NCBI GenBank assembly: GCA_944390265.1 | Contig: CALXPK010000027.1 | Span: 1-47,255, forward strand | Length of the DNA: 47,255 bases | Origin: an uncultured Alphaproteobacteria bacterium | GTDB lineage: Bacteria; Pseudomonadota; Alphaproteobacteria; RF32; CAG-239 | Reading direction: 5' to 3' | In this document: piece by piece, positions 7,793 through 16,628 of the stretch | Layout: each line of letters starts with the position of its first letter | Numbering within the stretch: position 1 is the first letter of the stretch | Program-made: the position numbers and the translations under genes | Notes under the pieces: generated by a model | Seen by the model: only the letters and a program-made list of their open reading frames with translations | Database searches by the model: none | What the model was told of the DNA's origin: nothing

Positions 7793-9224
7793 AAAAACTT
7801 CCATTTTCATTTTTCTCGGGCTCATTTTTACTTTTACCGTTTGGATGATGGACCGAGCCAGCCTCGTGGCCGTGAGCTGGCGTAAGGTTTATTTTGAATT
7901 TTCCATCCCCGAAGCCATGCTCTTTTTGTTGGTGATTTTTGCCATTATTGATTTGTTGACAAGAATCATTCGCACCATTCAAAAAGCTCAGCTCAAAGAA
8001 GTTTACAGAACTTCCGTCTTCAACGATAATACCGATGAAAATGCCGCGATTGATGTTTTGGCCGGCAAAATCAGCGAGAAAATGATTATTAATCGTCATG
8101 ATTTTGATAATTCCATGCTGCTTGTTTTGCAGGCCATGACTGCCGTGACAGCCGGCGATATGAAAGAAGCACGCTCCAGTCTTGCCAAACTTAAAAAAAT
8201 TATCGGTGATGACCCGATTATCGATGTCTTGAAAATGAAAATTTATAAGGGCGAAAAAGACTTTGATAAGATGGAAAAACTTTCTTCTAAAATGATGAAA
8301 AATGAAAATGTTCAGCTTATCGGCCTGAAAGCCGCGGTTGAAGCCCAAATGCAGAAAAAAGAGTTTAAAGAAGCTCTTGAAAATGTTAACCGCGCTTATG
8401 CCCTGCGTCAGGATTTGTACTGGGTTGTTGAAAATGCTTTTGCTCTTCGCGCCAAAGCCAAAGATTGGGAAGGCGCCATGCAGGCTCTTGATACCGGCTT
8501 GAAAAAGAAAATTATCAATAAAGTTAATTATGACAGATTCAAATCTATTTTGCTGTTGGAAAGAGCTTTTGAGTTCAAAGCCCGGAATGATGACATCAAC
8601 TTCTTCAAGTTTGCAACCCAATCTTTTGAGGCTGATGAGACCTTGGCGCCGGCCGCCATTACTTTGGCTCGCTACTATAAAGAACATGACAATCAGGTCA
8701 GAAAAGCCGCCAATGTCTTGACTGAGGCTTGGAAAAGAAATCCGGTCGATGAGTTGGCTTATGAATATATCAGCCTCTGGCCCAATGATAGTGTTTTGGA
8801 ACAAATTAAACGCATTGAGGCCTGGGCTAATATCAACAGTTTGCGCCCGTCTCTGAACAATCGTCTGATTGCCGAGTTGGCGATTGAGGCTAAGTTGTGG
8901 AATAAGGCTAAGGCCGAGATTGATATGTTTGTTATCAATAACCCTTGCACCAAGAAAATTTGTTCTCTCTTGGCAACTTATGAAGAAAAAGCCAATAAGG
9001 ATAAAAATGCCGCGGCTGAATGGAAACAGCGCATGAAAACTTGTGATGATGATTCTGCTTGGGTTTGCGAAGATTGCGGCGCCGTTTCCGACAAATGGGA
9101 AGCCGTTTGCGATAAGTGCGGCGCTTTCGGTACCAAAAAATGGCATCTTTATGTTGAAAAAAAAGATGATTCCGAACCTATTCATAAGAAAAAAAATACA
9201 TCAAAACGTGTCACTAAAAATTAA
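7785..9224 (+). CDS. hemY: HemY-like TPR membrane protein with C-terminal metal ribbon
   Basis: This is a HemY family protein (porphyrin-operon type, not protoporphyrinogen oxidase). Two membrane segments (about 7-22 and 44-62) are followed by a long helical region of TPR-like repeats in the periplasm or cytoplasm. Near residues 425-450 it has WVCEDCG, a ten-residue gap, then CDKCGAF: two CxxC knuckles that should bind a metal, as in the rubredoxin-like end of LapB. The molecular job of the HemY family is not settled; a scaffold role in heme synthesis or envelope assembly has been proposed. It overlaps the Mic60-like gene by eight bases. The 479-residue length and basic tail (HKKKNTSKR) are unremarkable. 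Confidence 0.8.
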   Translation: MTRKTSIFIFLGLIFTFTVWMMDRASLVAVSWRKVYFEFSIPEAMLFLLVIFAIIDLLTRIIRTIQKAQLKEVYRTSVFNDNTDENAAIDVLAGKISEKMIINRHDFDNSMLLVLQAMTAVTAGDMKEARSSLAKLKKIIGDDPIIDVLKMKIYKGEKDFDKMEKLSSKMMKNENVQLIGLKAAVEAQMQKKEFKEALENVNRAYALRQDLYWVVENAFALRAKAKDWEGAMQALDTGLKKKIINKVNYDRFKSILLLERAFEFKARNDDINFFKFATQSFEADETLAPAAITLARYYKEHDNQVRKAANVLTEAWKRNPVDELAYEYISLWPNDSVLEQIKRIEAWANINSLRPSLNNRLIAELAIEAKLWNKAKAEIDMFVINNPCTKKICSLLATYEEKANKDKNAAAEWKQRMKTCDDDSAWVCEDCGAVSDKWEAVCDKCGAFGTKKWHLYVEKKDDSEPIHKKKNTSKRVTKN

Positions 9225-9238
9225 CGGAGATTGTGAAA

Positions 9239-10639
9239 ATGACAGATTTTGCTTTAATAAAAGCCGCTTGGCTTGAAAAATATAAGGTTGTGCCGCAGAC
9301 TTTGGCCAAAGTTCAAGATGTTGAAACCGCGGCTACCGCTTTTAATACCAATGTGGATGCGGTCTTGAAAATCAGCGGCAAAAAAATTGCCGAGCTGGCC
9401 AAAGAACAAAATCTGTCTTTGAAGCAACTTCAAGATATTAAAGAAACCAAACTTTCCACCCCGCAGGACGTGATTAAAGGCATTTTTAAATGCTTTACCA
9501 AGGGCATTGCCGAAGAATGGCTCACCGAAGATAAGCTCGTTTATGACTGGATGGTCAAAAACTTGGGCTATGACCGTTTGCAAATGGGCGGACAAGGCGG
9601 TATTGTCGCCAACATCTTGGCGGTGGCCGGCGTGAAAAAAGTTTATGCTCATGCCAACTCTTTGCCGGAACTGCAGGCCAAACAATTTTTGCCGCTTAAT
9701 AATCTGCTCTCTTTTGATGAAAAAGGGAATGAAAAGCCGGCTTATCAAATTGACCGTCAGACCGATATTCCGCTTATTCACTGGATTATTGAGTTTGATA
9801 AAGGGGATAAGGTTGAGCTTGACGGTGAGACTTTTATTTGCCCCAAAGCCAACCGCTTTATTGCCACTTATGACCCGCTGAACCTGCATTTGGTGATGGA
9901 TGAAAACTTTGTTAAAGCATCTGAGAAAAACAAAATCAACTATATGATTTTGTCCGGTTTCCATGCTCTGACCGAAAATAATGACGGTGTGGCCCTGACC
10001 AAAAGCGTGTTGCCGATGCTCAAAATTTGGAAGAAAAACGGTACCATCGTGCATTTGGAAATTGCCTCTACCCAAGACTTGGCGGTGCGCAAAGCCATTA
10101 TTGAAAAAATTGCGCCGGAAGTTCATTCCATTGGTATTAACGAGCGCGAAGCGATTGATATTTTGGAGATTATCGGTCAAGAGAAATTGGCTCAAGAATG
10201 TGAGAAAAATACTCATAGTCAAAATATGTTCAAGGCGCTGGTGGCGATTAAAAAAGCACTCAAGGCCCCGCGAATCCAGCTCCATATGTTTGGTCTTTAC
10301 ATTACTTTGCAAGACAAAAATACTTTTGTTTCTCCGGAAGCCAACCTGCGCGGTATGATGACAGCGGCGACCGTTGCCGCCGGAAAAGCCGGTACGGGTA
10401 GCGTGAACCAAAAAGAAAATCTGCTCTGGGCCCAGGGGCGCGAAGTTTCCGATGTCGGCCTCAGCGAGCTTCAAGATTTGGCCGCTTATATCGGTGATGC
10501 TTCTTTGTTTGAAACCGGTATTTCGACCTTTGATGGTTTTGATGTGATTGCGCTTCCAACCATTCTGATTGAAAAGCCAGTTACTCTCGTGGGTATGGGG
10601 GATACGATATCGTCGATGTCGCTGGTATCCGCCCGCTAG
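9239..10639 (+). CDS. ADP-dependent phosphofructokinase/glucokinase family sugar kinase
   Basis: This is a ribokinase-fold kinase of the ADP-dependent glucokinase/phosphofructokinase family, known from archaeal glycolysis and animal ADPGK, which uses ADP as phosphate donor. Family marks are MGGQGGIVANILA (substrate side), IVHLEIAST, HSIGINEREA (archaeal proteins have G-x-NE here) and the C-terminal VGMGDTISS, whose aspartate is the catalytic base. The 466-residue length is normal. GGAGA-like purines (9224-9230) sit eight bases from the ATG at 9239; a GTG at 9233 is too close. Whether the substrate is glucose or fructose-6-phosphate cannot be told. It ends nine residues after the catalytic loop and is followed at once by a palindromic repeat, so a slightly trimmed tail is possible. 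The gene is rare in Proteobacteria. Confidence 0.86.
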   Translation: MTDFALIKAAWLEKYKVVPQTLAKVQDVETAATAFNTNVDAVLKISGKKIAELAKEQNLSLKQLQDIKETKLSTPQDVIKGIFKCFTKGIAEEWLTEDKLVYDWMVKNLGYDRLQMGGQGGIVANILAVAGVKKVYAHANSLPELQAKQFLPLNNLLSFDEKGNEKPAYQIDRQTDIPLIHWIIEFDKGDKVELDGETFICPKANRFIATYDPLNLHLVMDENFVKASEKNKINYMILSGFHALTENNDGVALTKSVLPMLKIWKKNGTIVHLEIASTQDLAVRKAIIEKIAPEVHSIGINEREAIDILEIIGQEKLAQECEKNTHSQNMFKALVAIKKALKAPRIQLHMFGLYITLQDKNTFVSPEANLRGMMTAATVAAGKAGTGSVNQKENLLWAQGREVSDVGLSELQDLAAYIGDASLFETGISTFDGFDVIALPTILIEKPVTLVGMGDTISSMSLVSAR

Positions 10640-10647
10640 GGAAAAGT

Positions 10648-10714
10648 TTGTATAACGGGAATCTAATACAGAAACTGCGAATAAAATTTTCGGTCATGTA
10701 CCTCTTTGTACCAA
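10648..10714. repeat. Palindromic repeat, half copy, after the ADP-kinase
   Basis: GTATAACGGGAATCTA, a tract ending TTTTCGG, then CATGTACCTCTTTGTAC give the left arm and centre of the same repeat found at 1911 and 26865. The right arm is missing; the sequence runs straight into the 107-base repeat at 10710. It starts eight bases after the kinase stop codon. Confidence 0.65.
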
Positions 10715-10817
10715 TTCCGACTAAGGCTTTGCCCTGAAAGCTGTCGCATTCTGTCAAAGCCAAGTCTCATTGCGTCTCCTTAAAGAAAGCACATTTAGGT
10801 GCTTTCTTTGGCGGCCG
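10710..10817. repeat. Structured 107-base repeat, copy 1
   Basis: This block recurs at 26962-27068 with about six differences by eye. It holds GGCTTTG (10725-10731) and CAAAGCC (10755-10761), perfect partners 23 bases apart. A terminator-like hairpin GAAAGCAC-N6-GTGCTTTC-TTT follows (10782-10809). It may be a small RNA gene or a mobile cassette. No credible protein is encoded. Confidence 0.75.
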
Positions 10818-10840
10818 TCTCCAAACTTTTCTAAAAAAAC

Positions 10841-10882
10841 TCGTATAACGGGGAACTAGAGCAATTTAGCGGCGAATAGTCG
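10841..10882. repeat. Palindromic repeat fragment after aroK
   Basis: CGTATAACGGGGAACTAGAG and CAATTTAGCGGCG match the left arm of the repeats at 26865 and 1911. It stops at the aroK stop codon (minus strand), so only an arm is present. Confidence 0.55.
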
Positions 10883-10883
10883 T

Positions 10884-11429
10884 TTATTCCTTGTTTTCTT
10901 CCATATATTGATTGATGGCATTAATCACGCGGTTGACGGTGATGTCTACCGGTTCTTCTTTGGTTTCTACCACAATATTGGCTTCGGAATAATAGGGATA
11001 TTCATCGCCGATATATTTTTCCAATTTGCTTTTTAACTGGTCATCACTGCCGATTAAAAACGGGCGGTGCTTTCTACCGGCTGTGCGGTGGTACAAAACA
11101 TCAATATCCGCTTTGAGCCAGATGGTTAAGGCATGCTCTTTGGCCAGGGCTCTGGTTTGTTCCGCGACAAAAGAACCGCCGCCTGAAGCCAAGACGCAAG
11201 GTGCGCCCTGCAACAAGCGTTTCATCACCCGCATTTCTCCGGCTCTAAATTCGGTTTCACCGAAACATTTTAACAAATCCATCAGGGACAGGCCGGCCGC
11301 TTTTTCCACCTCGTTATCCCCATCTACAAAAGGGAGATTCAATTTCTTTGCCAAGCGTTTGCCGACGCTGGTTTTGCCGCTGCCCATTAATCCTACCAGT
11401 AATATTATTTTATCTATTTTTTTGACCAT
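10884..11429 (-). CDS. aroK: Shikimate kinase
   Basis: AroK phosphorylates shikimate with ATP, the fifth step of the shikimate pathway to aromatic amino acids. The P-loop is GLMGSGKT (13-20), the shikimate-binding aspartate is in FVDGD (about 34-38), SGGGS lies near 78-82, and the lid arginine is in KHRPFL. At 181 residues it is normal. In many bacteria aroK is followed by aroB, but here it stands alone with a palindromic repeat arm directly after the stop codon. It is divergent from the small membrane gene and xerD. Confidence 0.94.
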   Translation of the reverse strand: MVKKIDKIILLVGLMGSGKTSVGKRLAKKLNLPFVDGDNEVEKAAGLSLMDLLKCFGETEFRAGEMRVMKRLLQGAPCVLASGGGSFVAEQTRALAKEHALTIWLKADIDVLYHRTAGRKHRPFLIGSDDQLKSKLEKYIGDEYPYYSEANIVVETKEEPVDITVNRVINAINQYMEENKE

Positions 11430-11469
11430 TGTTGCTTTTTTTCATTTTTCTTTCATAGATTTTGTGCTA

Positions 11470-11486
11470 ACTGTTATATAAACAGT
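11470..11486. promoter_or_regulatory. Inverted repeat between aroK and the xerD operon
   Basis: ACTGTT-ATATA-AACAGT is a perfect 6+5+6 inverted repeat midway between two divergent starts. It has the size of a repressor operator. No matching regulator is in the window. Confidence 0.35.
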
Positions 11487-11513
11487 TTTAATTTTATTTA
11501 AGGTTTATATATC

Positions 11514-11660
11514 ATGCGTCAGAAAAAATCAAAGGCAATCTTTTATATTTTGGGATTAATTATTGTTTTGGCTTTTCTTTTTGTGATTTCAACCGAAGTT
11601 CCGGTGAAAATTGAACACGTGGAACAGCCCTTGGAAAACACTTTTTTGAACAATAAATAA
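11514..11660 (+). CDS. Small single-span membrane protein, 48 residues
   Basis: This short reading frame codes for MRQKKSKA, then a membrane segment IFYILGLIIVLAFLFVIS (about 9-26), then a polar tail ending LENTFLNNK. The positive N-terminus predicts an N-in, C-out orientation. TAAGG (11499-11503) lies ten bases before the ATG. The stop is two bases before the xerD ATG, so the two are almost certainly co-transcribed and coupled. Function is unknown. Confidence 0.7.
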   Translation: MRQKKSKAIFYILGLIIVLAFLFVISTEVPVKIEHVEQPLENTFLNNK

Positions 11661-11662
11661 TC

Positions 11663-12568
11663 ATGTCTGCGGGCAGTTTGCTGGAAAGTTTTTTGGCCAT
11701 GATGGTGGCCGAACGCGGCGCCTCTCAAAATACGATTGAAAATTATCAGCGCGATTTGCAACAGTTTTTGTCTTTTGTTGCGGCCTCTGATATGGCCGAT
11801 GTGACTGATAAAGATATTTCGCAATATGTGCAGGCTTTGAGCAAGCATCCTTATGCACCCAAAAGCATTGCCCGCAAAATTTCCGCCTTAAAAGAATTTT
11901 TCAAATTTCTTTTTTCTGAAAAGGAAATCAAAGAGAATCCAACCGCATATTTAATAGCTCCCAAGCAAGAAAAGCCGTTGCCCAAGTTTTTGAGTGAGGC
12001 AGAACTCAAACGCCTGACCGATACGGCTTTGGCCAAAGAAGAAATCCATGCCCGTCGCTTGGCGGTGATGCTGATTTTGATGTCGGCTTGCGGCTTGCGC
12101 GTTTCCGAGCTGGTCGGTCTGCCCGAAAATTGCATCAATTATGATAAAAAAGAAATTCTCGTGCGTGGTAAGGGCAGCAAAGAGCGCCTGATTCCGATTT
12201 CTGATGAAGCGATTGAGGCGGTGCTTGATTATATTACCTATCGCGATAATTTTATTCGCGGCGGACGAAAATCCATCTGGCTTTTTCCATCACTCACATC
12301 ATCTTCCGGACACATGACCCGAGAGGCCTTTTTTATGGGGCTTAAAGAGCTTGCGATAGAGGCCGGAATCTCGCCTAAAAAACTTTCACCGCACGTTTTG
12401 CGCCACACTTTTGCCACGCGCTTGCTTAATCATAATGCAGACTTACGCAGTGTGCAAAAAATGCTCGGGCATGAGGATATTTCCACCACCGAAATTTATA
12501 CGCATATTACATCGGAAAAATTGATTGATACGGTGAAACGACTTCACCCCCTCAGCCGCTTAAAGTAA
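11663..12568 (+). CDS. xerD: Tyrosine recombinase XerD
   Basis: XerD works with XerC at the dif site to resolve chromosome dimers and is activated by FtsK, which is also in this window. All six catalytic residues are visible: R146 (CGLRVSEL), K170 (RGKGSKER), H244 and R247 (SPHVLRHTFA), H270 (MLGHEDIS) and the nucleophile Y279 (TEIYTHI). An N-terminal core-binding domain covers about 1-100. The 301-residue length fits. Its 3' end overlaps the 3' end of rsmA on the other strand by nine bases, with no room for a separate terminator. Confidence 0.94.
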   Translation: MSAGSLLESFLAMMVAERGASQNTIENYQRDLQQFLSFVAASDMADVTDKDISQYVQALSKHPYAPKSIARKISALKEFFKFLFSEKEIKENPTAYLIAPKQEKPLPKFLSEAELKRLTDTALAKEEIHARRLAVMLILMSACGLRVSELVGLPENCINYDKKEILVRGKGSKERLIPISDEAIEAVLDYITYRDNFIRGGRKSIWLFPSLTSSSGHMTREAFFMGLKELAIEAGISPKKLSPHVLRHTFATRLLNHNADLRSVQKMLGHEDISTTEIYTHITSEKLIDTVKRLHPLSRLK

Positions 12569-13414
12569 TTTGGCCAGTTCTAAATATTGCTGAGGCGTGA
12601 TTTGCTCGGCACGCAAGGTTAAATCCAGCCTCAAAGAAGCGCATTTTTCTTCCAAGCCTTTAACGGACTTCAAACTTTGGCGAATCATCTTGCGGCGCTG
12701 GCTGAAGGCTTGCGTTGTTAATTTTTCCACTTTTTCTAACAGCTCGTTACTGATGTTGGCGTGCAGGGGACGAAACAGCAACACGGTTGACCAAATTTTG
12801 GGTGCCGGTACAAAACAGCCGGGGTTGATGTCAAACAAGCGCTCAATTTTGCACAAAAGTTGCGAGAGAATCGAGATGCGGCCATAGTCTTTGCAACAAG
12901 TGGGGGCACAAATTCTGTCCGCAACTTCTTTTTGGAACATTAGGGTCATGCTGTCAAAATTTTCAATCTGTTTGAGCCAGCCGACCAGCAAGGGTACGGA
13001 GATATTATAAGGCAAGTTGCTGACAATGTTTTTAGGTTTGCCTTCAAACTTGGAAAAATCTTGCTTCATGGCATCGCCGTTGATAATTTCGAGCCTATCT
13101 TCACCGACTTTTTCTCTAATCTCTTGCATAATTTCAATGCAACGGTCATCCATCTCGACAACGGTTAGTTTTTTCGGGTTACGGCGCAAAACCGAACGGG
13201 TTAAGCCTCCGGGGCCGGGACCGATTTCAAACACATATTCGCCGCTGAAATCCGGTTTGTTTTGCTTGGCTAACGAGGTGTTGATGATTTTGTCGGTGAT
13301 GTTCCTATCCAGCAAAAAATTTTGCCCCAAAGCCTTTTTGGCCATGAGCCCGTGCATTTCCACGGTTTCTCTCAAGCTCGGCAATTCATCTATTTTGACG
13401 GCTAAGTCACACAT
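12560..13414 (-). CDS. rsmA: 16S rRNA adenine dimethyltransferase RsmA (KsgA)
   Basis: RsmA dimethylates two adjacent adenines near the 3' end of 16S rRNA during 30S maturation. KKALGQNFLLD (about 26-36) is the family start motif. The SAM-binding loop is FEIGPGPGGLT (about 62-72) and the catalytic NLPYNIS lies near 136. At 284 residues it is full length. It is the last gene of the minus-strand envelope operon, one base after surA. Many alphaproteobacteria have pdxA between surA and rsmA; it is missing here. Confidence 0.95.
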   Translation of the reverse strand: MCDLAVKIDELPSLRETVEMHGLMAKKALGQNFLLDRNITDKIINTSLAKQNKPDFSGEYVFEIGPGPGGLTRSVLRRNPKKLTVVEMDDRCIEIMQEIREKVGEDRLEIINGDAMKQDFSKFEGKPKNIVSNLPYNISVPLLVGWLKQIENFDSMTLMFQKEVADRICAPTCCKDYGRISILSQLLCKIERLFDINPGCFVPAPKIWSTVLLFRPLHANISNELLEKVEKLTTQAFSQRRKMIRQSLKSVKGLEEKCASLRLDLTLRAEQITPQQYLELAKLL

Positions 13415-13415
13415 T

Positions 13416-14336
13416 TTAGTTTCTTATCTCTATTACGGCTTGTTGTCTCAAGTCTTGAATATATTTTTGAGCCATGGTCTCCAATTTTTGGTTGGTGAGA
13501 AAATTTTTGATTTCTTCTTTGGTTGGCATGGTCGGCTTGTCTTTTTTGGGGTTGAATTTTTGGTTGAGGCGGATGATGTAATAGCCGTCATTCAACAAAA
13601 TGGCGTCGCTTATCTCTCCTTCTTTCATGCCCAAGATGGTTTCTTCCAATTTTTCGGGCAATTTGCCTTGGTTGACCCAGCCTAAGTTGCCGCCTTTGGC
13701 CGCACTCGGACTGTCGGAAAATTGCATGGCATAAAGCTCAAAACGCGGGTCTTTGCGCAAGTTTTCCACCAGGTCTTGAATGTCTTTGGCTTTGGCCTTT
13801 TTGACAAAGATTTCCGAGATTTGATATTTGGGTGTGTTCAAATCTTTTTTGGCATCGGCCAGAGCGGTTTCAATTTCGCTTTGCGTAATATCTCCCTCCA
13901 TACGCAATTTGCTTCTCAAAAAACGAACCCAAGCCAAATCAGCCTTCATTTGCTCGCGAAAACTTTTTTCCGAAACATGAGCCGCTTTTAAGATGTTTTT
14001 TAATTCTCCGGCCGGAATTTTGTTGCTTTTTTCAAAATTGGCCACAGCGGCATCAATCTCTTTTTCGGTTACGTTTATGCCGGCTTTTTCCGCCGCTTGT
14101 AATTTGATTTTTTCATCCACGGCCGAGTGGATAACCTTTTGCACAATCATGCCTTTGGTTTGGTCGTTTAGCGGAATTTGCGAGGTCATCAAAAAGGAGT
14201 TGATGCGGTTTTGAATGTCTTGATTGGAGATAATCTCGCCATTGACCAAAGCTGCAATTTTTACGGAGCTTTGGGCTTGTGCATTGTTACCGATTAGGCT
14301 TAGGCCGATGGTCAATAAGGTCAAAATTTTTTTCAT
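13416..14336 (-). CDS. surA: Periplasmic chaperone/peptidyl-prolyl isomerase SurA
   Basis: SurA escorts unfolded outer-membrane proteins, including LptD, across the periplasm. The protein has a signal peptide (MKKILTLLTIGLSLIGNNAQA), a SurA N-domain (about 25-160) and one parvulin domain (about 165-270, YQISEIFVK to DGYYIIRL). E. coli SurA has two parvulin domains; one is common in alphaproteobacteria. GGAGG six bases upstream supports the ATG at 14336 over a TTG one codon earlier. It follows lptD by about 15 bases in the same operon. Confidence 0.9.
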   Translation of the reverse strand: MKKILTLLTIGLSLIGNNAQAQSSVKIAALVNGEIISNQDIQNRINSFLMTSQIPLNDQTKGMIVQKVIHSAVDEKIKLQAAEKAGINVTEKEIDAAVANFEKSNKIPAGELKNILKAAHVSEKSFREQMKADLAWVRFLRSKLRMEGDITQSEIETALADAKKDLNTPKYQISEIFVKKAKAKDIQDLVENLRKDPRFELYAMQFSDSPSAAKGGNLGWVNQGKLPEKLEETILGMKEGEISDAILLNDGYYIIRLNQKFNPKKDKPTMPTKEEIKNFLTNQKLETMAQKYIQDLRQQAVIEIRN

Positions 14337-14351
14337 CAAAAACCTCCTTTT

Positions 14352-16628
14352 TTATTGTTGCTTGCCGGTTCCGCCAAGTGTTTTTAACAAGAAGTTGGCG
14401 CCAAACTCAAAGTCTCCGTCATATTCCGGATCGCTCGAGTTGTCTTTTCTCATATATAAAATCAGGGCCGTGCATTCATCTTCATAGGTCAAGTTTCCGC
14501 CATATTCCAGTGATCCGCCGCCTTCGGTCAGGTCTTGACGGTTGTATATGCTGATGCGCCAATCTTTGGTCAGGCGGCTCCTTAAGGCCGTGTAGAGCTC
14601 TTTTCGCTCGCTGTCTTCACTCAAAGATGAATTGCGGTTGTCTTGCAAATATATGTATGAAATGTAGGCATTCAAGATTTGTGGACCGATTGAGGTGGAT
14701 AATTCGCTGTAGGTGAGCTCAAAATCATCTTTGTCCAGACGGAAACGATAGTTCAAATCAAAATAATCGGTCGGGCTGGCATAAATGCGGCCGACATAGT
14801 CGCTCAAATGACCTTCTTTTTCTTGAAAATCGTAGCTGCTTAAGTTGTTGATGGATTCATCTTTGTCAAAATAGTAGCTTTGTGCCAAAAAGGCCGAGGT
14901 GCGGCCGGTGACATCTCCGTAAGAGCTCCAGTTGAAACCATAGCTGACGCGGCTGCCGGTATCGTTGCGGTCATAACCGGCATAGCGGTCAATGTCTAAT
15001 ACGTTGGAATCGTCCAGTTCAAAATCTTGGCTGTCTTCATTGGGGATTTTGTCGGTTTCATTGCTACTGTTCGGAGCCGCTACGGCAACAATGGTCGGTT
15101 CCAAAATTTGGCGCGATGTCTCGGTGGCGCGGACAAACGGCAATTTCCACTCCAAACCTAATTGCGGGAAAACTCTGGCCACGCCGCCGGTAAACTCTTC
15201 TCCCTCGGGGTTGAGATAGTTGTCAACATAATATAAATCTGATTTGACCGATGCCACCATGCGATATTTTTCTCCATAGGGCGACGTATAAGGCAAAATC
15301 CAAGAGTTAATCATGGAAAAACGCTGGGTGTTGGTTTCTTCTTCCCGATAGATGGAGGCAAAGTTCAAATTGGTTTTGGTATAAGCACCATAGGGGCCGA
15401 CATCGCTGATGTTTTCATAATTCATCAAAGGCAGGACCAACGGCTCGTCATATTCTTTCATATCATAGCTCAAAAGCTGATAATAGTAGCTTTCTATGGA
15501 AGCATAATTTCGGTTATCAAAACCTTGCATTTTTAGGGTTGAGGTCAGCCAGGCATCATCTTGCTTGTCTAAGGACATATCTTTCAGATAGTTGCGGTCG
15601 GAAGCATAATTGATGTCCATGTCGGCAACCCAATAGTCATTGACCTCATAGCGGCCTTTGGCAAAAATATTGCCTCGGGTTTCATCTTTGTCATCATCTC
15701 GCATAAAGCTGCCTTCGGCACTCAACTCTCCGCGGTAGAGATATTTGTTGTATTTTCCGCTCAAAATTAAGCCTTTGTCGGTGGAGAAAATCGGGTCTAA
15801 GAACAAATCCTCGTGGTCGGAGATGCTCCAGAAATATTTCGGCTGAATGGCCGCGCCTAAATATGAGCTGCTGGCAATGTTCGGAATCAAAAAGCCGGAG
15901 CGGCGTTTGACCGTGGGGTCAGGATGCGATAAAAACGGCGTATAGAATACCGGTATGCCCTTCATTTCCAAAAAAGCATGGTTGTAATAGACGTTTTTGT
16001 TTTCGGCATCATGGATGATTTTTTTTGCTTTTAACTGCCATAAGGGATCTTTGCCGGTGCAAACATCGCAAGGAGAATAAACGGCGTTTTCCATTTCTTT
16101 GTCATCATTGGCAAATTTGGTGACCTTGGTGGCGGCAACCTGACTTTTGTCTTTCATGATGATTTTGATGTTTTCCATCTCGCCTTCTTGCATTTTGTCT
16201 GACAAAACCACATAGTCGGAAAAAACAACCGTGCCGTCTTCATTGAGCAAAACAACGTTGCCTACAGCCGTGACAATGTCATCTTTTTGGTTGTAGACAA
16301 CCTTGTCGGCTTTGACGGTTAAGTTATCGCGGACAATGTTGACATCGCCAATGGCCGTGATGGTTTGCAAATGCTGGTCATTTTGCATTTCATCGGCGCT
16401 GAAGTAGATGTCTTGTTCTTCTTGCTCGATTTGGGGTTTGACTATGTCTGCGGCATCGGTCAGATTCAATGGTTCTAAGGTGGCTTGCGGAAGCGTTTCC
16501 ATGTCGGAGTCTTTCAAAACCACGCCGGCATCGGTGGTGTTGTAGACCACTTCTTGGGCTTGTGCCATTGTTGTGCCCAAGAAAAGCGATGCCAAAAAGC
16601 AATATTTTTTCATCTGCAATCTAGCCAT
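14352..16628 (-). CDS. lptD: Outer-membrane LPS assembly protein LptD
   Basis: LptD, with LptE, is the outer-membrane barrel that inserts LPS into the outer leaflet. The 758-residue protein has a signal peptide (KKYCFLASLFLGTTMAQA), an OstA/LptA-like beta-jellyroll (about 45-170, with ITAIGDVNIVRDNLTVKADK) and a long barrel domain of alternating strands with many Tyr and Asp residues. The start overlaps the end of lptF by eight bases. GAGG nine bases upstream supports this ATG; a second ATG five codons in also gives a good signal peptide. A CDVC pair near residue 190 may take part in the disulfides LptD needs. The barrel closes near the C-terminus without a final Phe. Confidence 0.92.
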   Translation of the reverse strand: MARLQMKKYCFLASLFLGTTMAQAQEVVYNTTDAGVVLKDSDMETLPQATLEPLNLTDAADIVKPQIEQEEQDIYFSADEMQNDQHLQTITAIGDVNIVRDNLTVKADKVVYNQKDDIVTAVGNVVLLNEDGTVVFSDYVVLSDKMQEGEMENIKIIMKDKSQVAATKVTKFANDDKEMENAVYSPCDVCTGKDPLWQLKAKKIIHDAENKNVYYNHAFLEMKGIPVFYTPFLSHPDPTVKRRSGFLIPNIASSSYLGAAIQPKYFWSISDHEDLFLDPIFSTDKGLILSGKYNKYLYRGELSAEGSFMRDDDKDETRGNIFAKGRYEVNDYWVADMDINYASDRNYLKDMSLDKQDDAWLTSTLKMQGFDNRNYASIESYYYQLLSYDMKEYDEPLVLPLMNYENISDVGPYGAYTKTNLNFASIYREEETNTQRFSMINSWILPYTSPYGEKYRMVASVKSDLYYVDNYLNPEGEEFTGGVARVFPQLGLEWKLPFVRATETSRQILEPTIVAVAAPNSSNETDKIPNEDSQDFELDDSNVLDIDRYAGYDRNDTGSRVSYGFNWSSYGDVTGRTSAFLAQSYYFDKDESINNLSSYDFQEKEGHLSDYVGRIYASPTDYFDLNYRFRLDKDDFELTYSELSTSIGPQILNAYISYIYLQDNRNSSLSEDSERKELYTALRSRLTKDWRISIYNRQDLTEGGGSLEYGGNLTYEDECTALILYMRKDNSSDPEYDGDFEFGANFLLKTLGGTGKQQ

